Source: Actinoplanes siamensis (GTDB lineage: Bacteria; Actinomycetota; Actinomycetes; Mycobacteriales; Micromonosporaceae). Taken from it: a stretch of DNA of 64,000 bases. Within the stretch, counting starts at the first letter, position 1. Each line of letters begins with the position of its first letter. The notes beneath the pieces were generated by a model. The model searched no databases. It was not told the DNA's origin and saw nothing but the letters and a program-made list of their open reading frames with translations. Below are positions 43,385 to 53,299 of the stretch, one piece after another. The position numbers and the translations under genes were made by a program. The stretch is from positions 62,001 to 126,000 of the forward strand of contig NZ_BOMW01000027.1 in the NCBI RefSeq assembly GCF_016862395.1. The letters are read 5' to 3'.

Positions 43385-43963
43385 ATGCCACCGCGCAAGC
43401 GAGCGACAGCCGGCACCACCAGCCCGAGCTACACCGTGCCCGGGGTCAAGCCCGAGGCCGCCGGTGAGGTCGTGGCGGTGCTGCAGGACCGGCTCAACGC
43501 GCTGAACGACCTGGCGCTGACCTTGAAGCACGTGCACTGGAACGTCGTCGGGCCGCACTTCATCGCCGTGCACCAGATGCTGGACCCGCAGGTCGACGCG
43601 GTCCGCGAGATGGTCGACGACCTGGCCGAGCGGATCGCCACGCTGGGCGGTTCGCCGGTGGGCACGCCGGGCGCGCTGGTCGCCCAGCGGTCCTGGGACG
43701 ACTACTCGATCGGCCGCGCCGACACGGGCTCGCACCTGGCCGCCCTGGACATCGTCTACACCGGCGTCCTGGAGGCGCACCGGGCCGCGATCGAGAAGGT
43801 CGAGGAGTCCGACCCGGTCACCGAGGACCTGCTGGTGCAGCAGACCGGCCGGCTGGAGCGGTACCACTGGTTCGTCCGGGCCCACCTGGAGTCGCCCGAG
43901 GGCACCCTGCTGACCGCCGGTGTGTCGGACGAGAAGACCGCCGCCAAGCGGGGGAAGCGCTGA
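43385..43963 (+). CDS. dps: Dps ferritin-like DNA-binding protein
   Basis: 192 aa. Ferroxidase ligands lie in LKHVHWNVVGPHFIAVHQMLDPQVDAVREMVDDLAERI (His/Asp/Glu of the inter-subunit iron site). The N-terminal tail (PPRKRATAG) and C-terminal tail (KTAAKRGKR) are basic, suited to DNA binding. It stores iron and protects DNA from peroxide. The ATG at 43385 follows GAGGAGTGATGAGCG. A strong bidirectional terminator follows. Confidence 0.92.
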   Translation: MPPRKRATAGTTSPSYTVPGVKPEAAGEVVAVLQDRLNALNDLALTLKHVHWNVVGPHFIAVHQMLDPQVDAVREMVDDLAERIATLGGSPVGTPGALVAQRSWDDYSIGRADTGSHLAALDIVYTGVLEAHRAAIEKVEESDPVTEDLLVQQTGRLERYHWFVRAHLESPEGTLLTAGVSDEKTAAKRGKR

Positions 43964-43981
43964 GCGCGTACCGCATCGATC

Positions 43982-44014
43982 GGGGCCGCCGGGAGGGAGT
44001 CTCCCGGCGGCCCC
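43982..44014. terminator. Perfect 14-bp hairpin between convergent genes
   Basis: GGGGCCGCCGGGAG (43982-43995) pairs with CTCCCGGCGGCCCC (44001-44014) around a five-base loop. It separates dps from the convergent gene ending at 44018 and can work in both directions. Confidence 0.8.
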
Positions 44015-44017
44015 GTC

Positions 44018-46555
44018 TCAATCCGCGGGGCAGCCCGGATCGGGTTTGCGGGCGCCCGGGATGACGCCGCAGAGCAGACGCAGCGACGCGTCCGCCCCCA
44101 TGATCAGGACCGTCTTGCCCGCCGGTAGCTGCGGGTCGTCGCCGCGGTACGAGAAGTCGATCGCGCCGGTCACGCCCGGTACCGCGTTCGCGCCGGTCAG
44201 CGCGTTGAGTCCCTGCAGCACCGACTGCGCCGTGACAGCCGCCTCCGCGTTCACCGCGCGGACCTGCACGATGGCCGCGTTTATCGTGTTGATCGCGTCC
44301 CAGCCGAACATCGCCCGCGACGCCTGCCCGTCGACGCACGCGTCGCCGTAGCCGCGCTCGCCGTAGACGGTGAAGAACCGCACCGACTTGTTGATCCGCG
44401 CGCAGTCGGTCCCCCAGGCGCGGCTGCCGGCCAGCGAGATGTAGTCCAGCGGCAGCCCGGGATAGTCGTCGCCCTGGCCGGAGAGGGCGAACTGGGTGAT
44501 CGCGTCGCCGGCCAGCACCGCCGGGTACGCCTGCGAGCAGACCGACATGCCGCCCAGGAAGTCGTCGAACTCGTCCGGCCGTCCCGCGTAGAACACCAGG
44601 TAGCCGGGCTTGCCCGGGCAGGCGCGGCGCCCCAGGCTGGTGACGTCGGCGCCGCTGCCGCCGTCCGGCGGGCGGTACGCCGCGAAGTCGCGCACCGTGA
44701 TCCCCCGCGCGGTGAACGCGGCCCGCACGTCCTCGGCCAGGTTGCCGCTGTAGAGGTCGGCCGGGTCGCCGGAGTAGTACACGGCGGCCTCGGTGACCCG
44801 CAGTTTCTCCCGCGCGTAGTAGGCGGCGACCGCGGCCTCCCGGCTGTTGCCCGGCGACACCTGGTGGTACGAGATCACCTCGCTGGTCAGCGTGTCCGCG
44901 GTGAGCAGCGTGCCGAGGGTCGGGATACCTGCGGCGTCGAGCTCGTGCAGCGCGTCCTTGGTGCCCTGCCGGCTGACGCCCAGGCCGGTGACCGCGACGA
45001 TGCGCAGCCGCCCGGCCGCCCCGGCGATCAACCGGGCCGCCTGCCCGCCGTAATTCATCTGGTCGCCGCCGTTGGCCAGCAGCAGCCGGATCGGCGCCCG
45101 GGCGGTGCGGCTGTTCCACTGGGCGGCGGCCAGACCGCGCAGCTCCTCCAGCGCGGCCGGGTCGCCGCCGGCCGTGGTGTTGGTGAGTGTGCTCAGGTAG
45201 ACCACGGTGACGTGGCCGGGGTTCTTCACCACCTCGGCGTTGACCGCGGCGATCTCCTCCTCCACCCGCCGCAGGTCGTCGTCCGGCGCGGCGGCGAAGA
45301 ACCGGTACCGCCCGTCGGAGAGCCCGACGCACTGCGAGCCGTCCACGCCGAACGGCTCCCGGCGCAGCGTGCTGCCGAACGCCGGCCAGCGGAGGCCGGC
45401 GCAGCGGTCGTGGTTGTACCAGGGCACCGTGATCAGCGCGGCGAGCAGCACCAGCGGCAGCACCAGCGACATCCACGGGACGCGCCGGCGGGGCAGGCCG
45501 GCCTCGCCGAGCCGGGTCCAGTCGCCCGGCCGGCCGGTCTCCGCCGGCAGTTCCAGCGGCAGCACCACGCTGCGGTCCCGGGCGAACCGCAGCTGCCGGT
45601 CCACCCACGCGTCGTACGCCATCCGGGCGTCCGCCGGCGAGTGCGCGCCGCGGGCCCGGACCGGGTTGGTCACCACGAGCAGCGGCTCGCGCCGCAGATC
45701 GCCCGCCTTCTCGACGGACTCGATCAGGCGGCGCGCCGCCGGGCCGTCGTCGTCGATCAACAGCAGGGGGTACGCGGTACGCCGCCGGCCCGCGCCGAAC
45801 ACGCCGGTGCGGCGGTACGCGACCCGCAGGTCCTCCAGGAACGCGTCCACCAGCAGCGCGTCCACGTCGTCCTGGTGCGCGGCGACGAAGCCGGGCCGGG
45901 CGAACTCGCGCGCCAGCTGGTAGAAGTCGCGCCCGCCGGCCAGCCGGTGCCGGGCGAACCAGCGCGGCGGCCGCCACGTCGAGCGCATGAACCGCAGGCC
46001 GAGCCGGGGCACCAGCCGCGACGCCAGCCGCACCCACCAGGGGAAGTCGCCGACCGCGTCGGCCAGGCCCTCGGCCAGCGGCGTGCTGGGCAGCCGCTGC
46101 CGCAGGTGCACCTGCAGCTGCTCGGCGATCTTCTCGCGCTCGCGGTCCGGGGTGTCCGGCTGGAACGGCTCCAGGTGCACCAGCCACAACGCCAGGCCGT
46201 AGTGCGGGAAGCGGAGGCGGGGGCCGGTGCGCGACTGGCCCGCCAAATTCTTCACCGCGACGTCGAGCAGGTCCTCGACGGTCACGGCCGGTGTCCGCCC
46301 GGGGTCCACCTGCCGCTCCCCGGTGCGGGCCCAGGGCGCGAACCGGCCTTCCCGCAGCCATTCCTGCAGACCGTCGAACGGGTCGTGCCGGCCGGCCGGG
46401 GGGCGGTTCAACTCCAGGATCGGCAGGAAACGCTCGGCGCCGTACCGCCAAGGGCGGCGGACCAGCCGGCTGATCAGCCGTAACAGGTCCGGGCCGCCCT
46501 CGAACTGGATGCCGCGCGTGGCCGCTTCATCGGCTCGCCAGCGTCTGCGGAGCAT
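44018..46555 (-). CDS. Membrane protein with extracytoplasmic type-1 periplasmic-binding domain
   Basis: 845 aa. The N-terminal ~360 residues are soluble and mostly helical, with a later beta/alpha part (AYPLLLIDDDGPAARRLIESV). They resemble a P-loop-less NTPase-like module. A single membrane helix follows (~365-385, WMSLVLPLVLLAALITVPWY). The last ~450 residues have the Leu/Ile/Val-binding-protein fold (VVYLSTLTNTT, IRIVAVTGLGVSRQGTKDALHELDAAGIPTLGTLLTAD, AYPAVLAGDAITQFAL). No transporter genes accompany it, so a one-protein sensor that reads an external ligand and signals through its cytoplasmic part is plausible. Function unknown. Confidence 0.75.
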   Translation of the reverse strand: MLRRRWRADEAATRGIQFEGGPDLLRLISRLVRRPWRYGAERFLPILELNRPPAGRHDPFDGLQEWLREGRFAPWARTGERQVDPGRTPAVTVEDLLDVAVKNLAGQSRTGPRLRFPHYGLALWLVHLEPFQPDTPDREREKIAEQLQVHLRQRLPSTPLAEGLADAVGDFPWWVRLASRLVPRLGLRFMRSTWRPPRWFARHRLAGGRDFYQLAREFARPGFVAAHQDDVDALLVDAFLEDLRVAYRRTGVFGAGRRRTAYPLLLIDDDGPAARRLIESVEKAGDLRREPLLVVTNPVRARGAHSPADARMAYDAWVDRQLRFARDRSVVLPLELPAETGRPGDWTRLGEAGLPRRRVPWMSLVLPLVLLAALITVPWYNHDRCAGLRWPAFGSTLRREPFGVDGSQCVGLSDGRYRFFAAAPDDDLRRVEEEIAAVNAEVVKNPGHVTVVYLSTLTNTTAGGDPAALEELRGLAAAQWNSRTARAPIRLLLANGGDQMNYGGQAARLIAGAAGRLRIVAVTGLGVSRQGTKDALHELDAAGIPTLGTLLTADTLTSEVISYHQVSPGNSREAAVAAYYAREKLRVTEAAVYYSGDPADLYSGNLAEDVRAAFTARGITVRDFAAYRPPDGGSGADVTSLGRRACPGKPGYLVFYAGRPDEFDDFLGGMSVCSQAYPAVLAGDAITQFALSGQGDDYPGLPLDYISLAGSRAWGTDCARINKSVRFFTVYGERGYGDACVDGQASRAMFGWDAINTINAAIVQVRAVNAEAAVTAQSVLQGLNALTGANAVPGVTGAIDFSYRGDDPQLPAGKTVLIMGADASLRLLCGVIPGARKPDPGCPAD

Positions 46556-46639
46556 GCTCCATTGTGGTTCGTCGATACCGGCGATCGGAAGGGGGAAATC
46601 AGCGGCGGAAGAACCGGCCGATCATGTCGTACGAGACGA

Positions 46640-47503
46640 TCACAGAATGGGTTTGCCGCCGGTGACCGGAATGACCGCCCCGGAGATGTAGCTGGCCTCG
46701 TCGGAGGCGAGCAGCACATAGGCCGGCGCGACCTCCTTGGGCTCGCCGGCCCGGCCCAGAGGCGTGTTCTTGCCGAACTGCTCGACCTGCTCGGGCGGCA
46801 TCGTCGACGGGATCAGCGGCGTCCAGATCGGCCCGGGCGCGACCGCGTTGACCCGGACCCCCCGGTCGCCGAGCAGCTGCGCGAGGCCCGCGGTGAAGTT
46901 GGCGATCGCGCCCTTCGTGGTCGCGTAGGGCAGCAGTGTCGGCTTCGGCTGGTCGTAGTTCACCGAGCTGGTGTTGATGATCGAAGCACCCTCGCCAAGG
47001 TGCGGCAGCGCGGCCTTGACCAGCCGGAACATCGCCGTGATGTTGGTGTCGAAGGTGTGCTGCCACTCCTCGTCGGTGATCTCCTCGACAGTCTCGCGGG
47101 TCATCTGGAACGCCGCGTTGTTCACCAGCACGTCGATGCCGCCGAGCTCCTTCACCGCCTGCTCGACGATCTTGGCGCTCTGCGCCGGGTCGGTGAGGTC
47201 ACCGGGCGCCAGGGCCACCGTGCGGCCGGCCTCCTCGACCAGCGCCGCGGTCTCCCGCGCGTCGTCCTGCTCCTCCGGCAGGTAGGAGATCAGCACGTCG
47301 GCGCCCTCCCGGGCGAAGGCGAGCGCCACCGCGCGGCCGATGCCGCTGTCCCCGCCGGTGATCACCGCTTTCTTGCCGGTGAGCCGCCCGGAGCCGCGGT
47401 AGCTCTGCTCGCCGTGATCCGGCTTGCGGTCCATCAGGGTGGTGTGACCGGGCGGCTCCTGCTGCCGCTCCTGCGCCTGCTGTTCTTCTTTGGTCGTGGT
47501 CAT
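46640..47503 (-). CDS. Short-chain dehydrogenase/reductase (stress-type SDR)
   Basis: 287 aa. An N-terminal ~40-residue extension (MDRKPDHGEQSYRGSGRL) is typical of general-stress SDRs like YhdF/YhxD. NAD(P) motif ITGGDSGIGRAVALA, NNAA, and the catalytic Ser/Tyr/Lys set in NTSSV…YATTKGAI. Substrate unknown, probably alcohols or sugars. ATG 47501-47503. A promoter of GTTT-N15-GGGAAT form ends nine bases upstream, giving a nearly leaderless mRNA. Confidence 0.88.
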   Translation of the reverse strand: MTTTKEEQQAQERQQEPPGHTTLMDRKPDHGEQSYRGSGRLTGKKAVITGGDSGIGRAVALAFAREGADVLISYLPEEQDDARETAALVEEAGRTVALAPGDLTDPAQSAKIVEQAVKELGGIDVLVNNAAFQMTRETVEEITDEEWQHTFDTNITAMFRLVKAALPHLGEGASIINTSSVNYDQPKPTLLPYATTKGAIANFTAGLAQLLGDRGVRVNAVAPGPIWTPLIPSTMPPEQVEQFGKNTPLGRAGEPKEVAPAYVLLASDEASYISGAVIPVTGGKPIL

Positions 47504-47512
47504 GGTCGCGGC

Positions 47513-47537
47513 ATTCCCCGCCGCGCGGGCATGAAAC
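47513..47537 (-). promoter_or_regulatory. Sigma-B-type promoter of the SDR gene
   Basis: Minus strand GTTT (47537-47534), 15-base spacer, GGGAAT (47518-47513), one base off the GGGTAT consensus. Confidence 0.5.
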
Positions 47538-47566
47538 GCGGGGCGGTCCGTGGCACGCTGCCGGGT

Positions 47567-48136
47567 ATGGGATTCTTCGACCGTGTTCCGCCGCCGCCCG
47601 CACCCGAGCCGCCGGAGCCGCCCCGGCCACGATGGGAGAGGCCGGAGGCCCAGCTCGGTGCCATGGTGACAGCCGGGCTGACGCTGGGCCGTTCCGGGCA
47701 GGCGGCGGTCGGGGTGGGCGGCGTCACGGCGTACCGGAACGGCTTCGAATTCTCTCTCCTCGCGGTGATGCGCGAGCAGGACCGCCGGGACCGGATCTTC
47801 CGGGCGCAGCACCGGCATTCCGTGGCGGAGCCGCTGGAGCCGGAGTTCCTGCGGATCGGGGTCCGCTTCGCCGACGGGCGGGTGGCCACCAACCTGGCCG
47901 AGGATCAGCGGTTCCCGGGCCCGGACGACGACTTCGACGGGCCGCTGCTGAGGCAGGGCGGTGGCAGCGGCGACGGGCGGCGTTACGAGACCTCCTACTG
48001 GGTGTGGCCGCTGCCGCCGCCGGGGCCGCTCACCCTGGTGTGCGAGTGGCCGGCCTTCGGCATCGGTGAGTCCCGGGCCGAGCTGGACGGCCGGGCCGTG
48101 CGGGACGCCGCCGAGCACGCCTTCGACCTGTTCTGA
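47567..48136 (+). CDS. Conserved actinobacterial protein of unknown function
   Basis: 189 aa. It starts MGFFDRVPPPPAPEPPEPPRP, a Pro-rich N-terminus seen in a family of uncharacterised actinobacterial proteins. It continues as a beta-sandwich-like domain (VTAYRNGFEFSLLAV, LRIGVRFADGRV, GGGSGDGRRYETSYWVWPLPPPGPLTLVCEWP). No catalytic motif is recognised. ATG at 47567, without a strong ribosome site. Divergent from the SDR gene. Confidence 0.72.
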   Translation: MGFFDRVPPPPAPEPPEPPRPRWERPEAQLGAMVTAGLTLGRSGQAAVGVGGVTAYRNGFEFSLLAVMREQDRRDRIFRAQHRHSVAEPLEPEFLRIGVRFADGRVATNLAEDQRFPGPDDDFDGPLLRQGGGSGDGRRYETSYWVWPLPPPGPLTLVCEWPAFGIGESRAELDGRAVRDAAEHAFDLF

Positions 48137-48169
48137 GGACTGACCCGGGGGCCCGCGTGCGCGGGGCGA

Positions 48170-48191
48170 GGTCCGGGTGGTCCGCCGGACC
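48170..48191. terminator. Hairpin between convergent genes
   Basis: GGTCCGG and CCGGACC form a perfect 7-bp stem with an eight-base loop in the 59-bp gap between the unknown protein and the cupin gene. Confidence 0.45.
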
Positions 48192-48195
48192 GGCC

Positions 48196-48576
48196 CTACG
48201 CCGCCGGGCCCCACCTGGTCTCCCCGGTGGCGGTGATGGCGAGGTGGACGAACGGGCTGTCGTCGGTGGCGCCGTGCCAGTGCGGGATGCCGGGTTCGAC
48301 GTGGACCCAGTCGCCCTCGCGCAGCTCGCGTGGCTCGTCGAGGCCCCACCACTGGATCAGGCCGCGGCCGGAGACGACGACCAGGGCCTGCTCGCCGGTG
48401 TGCACGTGCCAGTTGGAGCGGCCACCGGGCTGGTAGGAGAACCGGTGGCCGCGCATGCCGTCCGGGCGCTGCCGGTCGAGGATCTCGGCCTGCTCGACGC
48501 CGCCCTGGAATTTCTCCCGGGAGGCGGCCGCGGGTGCCACGGCGCCCTCCGGAACAATCCTGAAATAGCTGCTCAT
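48196..48576 (-). CDS. Cupin-domain protein
   Basis: 126 aa single cupin. Motif 1 WHVHTGEQALVVVSGRG and motif 2 GDWVHVEPGIPHWHGA give the His/Glu metal site. Resembles the small cupins with quercetinase- or decarboxylase-like folds; substrate unknown. The ATG at 48574-48576 is used; a GTG six bases earlier is possible. Confidence 0.82.
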   Translation of the reverse strand: MSSYFRIVPEGAVAPAAASREKFQGGVEQAEILDRQRPDGMRGHRFSYQPGGRSNWHVHTGEQALVVVSGRGLIQWWGLDEPRELREGDWVHVEPGIPHWHGATDDSPFVHLAITATGETRWGPAA

Positions 48577-48621
48577 CCCCACATGATGCCGCCGGGCGCG
48601 GGCCCGCGCCCGGCAGGCGGA

Positions 48622-50197
<1,576 letters not shown>

Positions 50198-50346
50198 GGG
50201 TCTCACCTCCTCGGGCAGCATCACGGGCAACCGCAAGTTACCGGCCCGGACCGCGGCGCGTCCAGTGCTCGTCCACCCAGGGCCTGCAACAAACTGCAAA
50301 CACCTATTTCTTGTACGTCGATCGACACCCTCCTATGCTCAGCGGG

Positions 50347-50360
50347 GGAAAGCGCTTTCC
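50347..50360. promoter_or_regulatory. LacI-type operator GGAAAGCGCTTTCC
   Basis: Perfect 14-bp palindrome with AGCGCT core, 34 bp upstream of the pectate lyase ATG. It shares the core with the protease operator at 19800-19811. Confidence 0.65.
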
Positions 50361-50393
50361 TGCACTACTCCCATCCCCAAGGAGCGCGTCACC

Positions 50394-51926
50394 ATGAGAA
50401 GGATCCGGCTTATCGCCGCGGCAGGCACCGCCGTGACCGCGGGCGTCATCGCCGTCGCCCTCCCCGACCCCCGGGCGTCCGCCGCCGTGACCGGCACCGC
50501 CACCGGCTTCGCGACCGGCACCACCGGCGGCGCCGGCGGGACCACCGTGCGGGCCACCACCGGCACCCAGATCCACCAGGCCCTGTGCGCCCGCGCCAGC
50601 GGCAGCACCCCGATCACCATCGAGGTCGAGGGCACGATCGACCACGGCAACACCACAAAGGTGTCCGGCGACAGCTGCAACACCGCCGCCGACAAGATCG
50701 AGCTCAAGGAGATCAGCAACGTCACGATCGTCGGCGTCGGCAGCGGGGCGACCTTCGACCAGCTGGGTATCCACATCCGGGACTCCAGCAACATCATCAT
50801 CCAGAACGTGACGGTCCGGAACGTCAAGAAGTCCGGCTCGCCCACCTCCAACGGCGGCGACGCGATAGGCATGGAGAGCACCGTCCGCAAGGTCTGGGTG
50901 GACCACGTGAACCTGCTCGCCTCGGGCGGCGAGGACGCCGGCTACGACGGGCTGTTCGACATGAAGGACGACACCGAGAACGTCACGCTGTCGTACAGCA
51001 CGCTGCGCAACTCCGGCCGGGGCGGCCTGATCGGCTCCAGCGAGACCGACACCGGCAACACCAACATCACGTTCCACCACAACCTGTACGAGAACATCGA
51101 CTCCCGTACGCCCCTGCTGCGTGGCGGCGTCGCGCACATCTACGACAACTACTACGTCGGCCTCAACGAGTCCGGCATCAACTCCCGGGCCGGCGCCAAG
51201 GCCCGCGTGGACAACAACTACTTCCAGAACTCGAAGGACGTGCTCGGCACGTTCTACACCGACGCGGCCGGATACTGGCAGGTCAGCGGCAACATCTTCG
51301 ACAACGTGACCTGGTCGGCCAAGGGCTCGGAGAACAACCCGGCCGGGCCGGACCCGGTGTCCAACACCAGCGTCAGCATCCCGTACTCGTTCGCCCTGGA
51401 CAGCGCGTCCTGCGTGCCCGCGATCGTGCGCGCCGCCGCCGGCGCGAACACCGGCCTGAAGACCTCCGACGGCAAGTGCTCGACGACGTCGCCGACCGGC
51501 GGCCCGACCTCGTCGCCCACCGGTTCGCCGACCAGCTCGCCCACCACCGGCCCGTCCCATCCCAGCGGCACCAACCTGAGCATCGGCGCCGGTTCGGACG
51601 GCTCCAGCAAGGCGAGCGGCACCAGCTACGGCGACGTGCGGGACGGGAACCTGACGACGTACTGGTCGCCGAGCGGCACCACCGGCGACATCTCGATCAA
51701 GTGGGGTTCGGCCACCACGGTCTCGCGCATCGACGTCCGCGAGTCGGCGGCCGGTGTCGTCGGCTCCTACCAGGTCCTCAACGGCGCCACCGGCGCGGTC
51801 CTGAGGTCCGGCACGGGAGCCGGCGTGATCACCTTCCCGGCCACGTCGACCACGAAGATCACCTTCAGGATCAATTCCGCTTCCGGTACGCCGCGGATCG
51901 CCGAGTTCGAGACCTACGCCTCCTGA
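50394..51926 (+). CDS. Secreted pectate lyase (PL1) with C-terminal F5/8-type carbohydrate-binding domain
   Basis: 510 aa. Signal peptide ~1-30 (ending ASA-A). PL1 beta-helix with GGDAIGMES, VWVDHVNL, GLFDMKDDTENVTLSYS, ITFHHNLYEN and the Arg of DSRTPLLRGG, which are the Ca2+-binding and catalytic strands of pectate lyases. A Pro/Ser/Thr linker (~365-385) leads to a ~125-residue F5/8-type-C-like domain (NLSIGAGSDGSSKASGTSYGDVRDGNLTTYWSPSG). It degrades pectin outside the cell. ATG 50394 follows AAGGAG. The LacI-type operator suggests pectin- or oligosaccharide-responsive control. Confidence 0.88.
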   Translation: MRRIRLIAAAGTAVTAGVIAVALPDPRASAAVTGTATGFATGTTGGAGGTTVRATTGTQIHQALCARASGSTPITIEVEGTIDHGNTTKVSGDSCNTAADKIELKEISNVTIVGVGSGATFDQLGIHIRDSSNIIIQNVTVRNVKKSGSPTSNGGDAIGMESTVRKVWVDHVNLLASGGEDAGYDGLFDMKDDTENVTLSYSTLRNSGRGGLIGSSETDTGNTNITFHHNLYENIDSRTPLLRGGVAHIYDNYYVGLNESGINSRAGAKARVDNNYFQNSKDVLGTFYTDAAGYWQVSGNIFDNVTWSAKGSENNPAGPDPVSNTSVSIPYSFALDSASCVPAIVRAAAGANTGLKTSDGKCSTTSPTGGPTSSPTGSPTSSPTTGPSHPSGTNLSIGAGSDGSSKASGTSYGDVRDGNLTTYWSPSGTTGDISIKWGSATTVSRIDVRESAAGVVGSYQVLNGATGAVLRSGTGAGVITFPATSTTKITFRINSASGTPRIAEFETYAS

Positions 51927-51932
51927 CCACCC

Positions 51933-51967
51933 CGCCGGGCGGCGCGCCTTTCCCGCGCCGCCCGGCG
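51933..51967. terminator. Perfect 14-bp hairpin after pectate lyase
   Basis: CGCCGGGCGGCGCG pairs with CGCGCCGCCCGGCG around a seven-base loop (CCTTTCC), beginning seven bases after the stop codon. Confidence 0.8.
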
Positions 51968-52113
51968 CACCCTCCCGCCCGGCCACCCGAGCCCGGCTGG
52001 CCCACAGAGGTCTCTCACCCCCTCCGAGACACCCCTCCTACCCAGCCACCCGAGCGCGGCCGCGGCGGGCAGGGGTGTCTCGCGGGGACGGCTCCACGGG
52101 CGTACCGAAGCGG

Positions 52114-53211
52114 TCAGAAGATGAAGTGGGCCGCGAGCCGGTAGTAATTCATCGAGATCATCATCAGCAGCAGGGCCACGAAGGCCGTGCTGACCAGGCC
52201 GTACACCAGATAGATCCGGCGGCGGGCGGCGGAGACCGCGCGGTGCGCCGCCGGCAACGGCATGCGGAGGAACACGTGCCCCAGATAGCGGAAGGCGCGG
52301 TCCCGCAGGTTGATCTCCCCGAGCGCGGCCTCCAGGGCGTGATGTCCGTCGGTCACCGGGAACAGCGGATTCAGGTTGTTGAAGACGACGAAGAGCTGCA
52401 TCCCGAGCAGCCACCGCAACGCGCCGAACCGCTCCGGGTCCAGCACGATCAGCGCCGCGCAAACCCCGGCCGCGACGATGTCGATCATCGGGCCCACCAT
52501 GGCCACCGCGAGGCGGCCGAAGCGCGAGCGCACCCGGTAGGCGTCGGTGCGGTCGACGTAGGTCAACGGGACCAGGAAGCAGAACAGCTTCACCCCGGCC
52601 TCCCGCACCGGTACCCCGAGCGCCTGGCAGACCGTGGCGTGGCCCATCTCGTGCACCGCCGCCTGCACCAGCAGGGCGGCGAACAGGACCAGCCAGGGCG
52701 GGCCGACGAAGTCGAGCGGAGCCGGCAGCGTCAGCGCCAGGACGATCGCGGCCACCGCCGCGGCACCGGCCAGCACGGTCAGCGCCGTGGCGGTCCGGGG
52801 GAAGCGGGCCAGCACCGCCGACGGCGGCCGCAGCATCAGGTTCAGGTGCCGCGCCGGGATCCGCAGGTGCGGGGTGAGCCGGAAGAACCTGGCGATCCAC
52901 AGATCCCTGCCGCGCAGCGGCTCGGGCGGCACGGAGAGCACGCCGGCCCTGCGCAGATCGGTCAGGAACGACAGCAGGACGGGCGCGCGGTCGTGGACGC
53001 CCCCCGGCCCGCGCGCGCGACGGGCTGCGTTCAGCAGGGCGGTGCCGGTGCGGCTGCCGTCCAGCAGTGGCACCAGGCGCGCGCCGGTCGCGCTCAGCCG
53101 GACGTAGGTGCCGGAGTCCTCGGCGAACAGCAGGGGGTGACCGTCGGCGCCGTCGACGAGGGTGACCCGCGGCGCCAGGGCGACCGGCTCGTCGAGCCAG
53201 TCAGCGGACAT
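52114..53211 (-). CDS. PqqD-like/M50 membrane metalloprotease of the TOMM cluster
   Basis: 365 aa. Residues ~10-95 look like a PqqD/RRE-type winged helix (YVRLSATGARLVPLLDG … FLTDLRRAGVL) that could bind the RiPP leader. The rest has about six membrane helices with the site-2-protease motif H187-E-x-x-H191 and the second metal motif NPLFPVTDGHH. It may cut or help export the modified peptide; no ABC transporter is in the cluster, so this is the only candidate. ATG 53209-53211. It starts 88 bp after the precursor stop on the same strand. Confidence 0.78.
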   Translation of the reverse strand: MSADWLDEPVALAPRVTLVDGADGHPLLFAEDSGTYVRLSATGARLVPLLDGSRTGTALLNAARRARGPGGVHDRAPVLLSFLTDLRRAGVLSVPPEPLRGRDLWIARFFRLTPHLRIPARHLNLMLRPPSAVLARFPRTATALTVLAGAAAVAAIVLALTLPAPLDFVGPPWLVLFAALLVQAAVHEMGHATVCQALGVPVREAGVKLFCFLVPLTYVDRTDAYRVRSRFGRLAVAMVGPMIDIVAAGVCAALIVLDPERFGALRWLLGMQLFVVFNNLNPLFPVTDGHHALEAALGEINLRDRAFRYLGHVFLRMPLPAAHRAVSAARRRIYLVYGLVSTAFVALLLMMISMNYYRLAAHFIF

Positions 53212-53299
53212 CGTGCCTCCGTGATGTCGGGAGACCACCGGGGGAGCACCGCGCGGCACTCCCCCGGGCTCGTTCACTGAACGCTCAGCGAGCGGGGCG

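Noticed and set aside
50226..50242. Possible rifamycin-associated element (half site CTTGCGG, minus strand) upstream of rox
   Set aside because: Only one half of the recalled 19-bp inverted repeat is matched; the second arm differs, so it is not claimed as an element.
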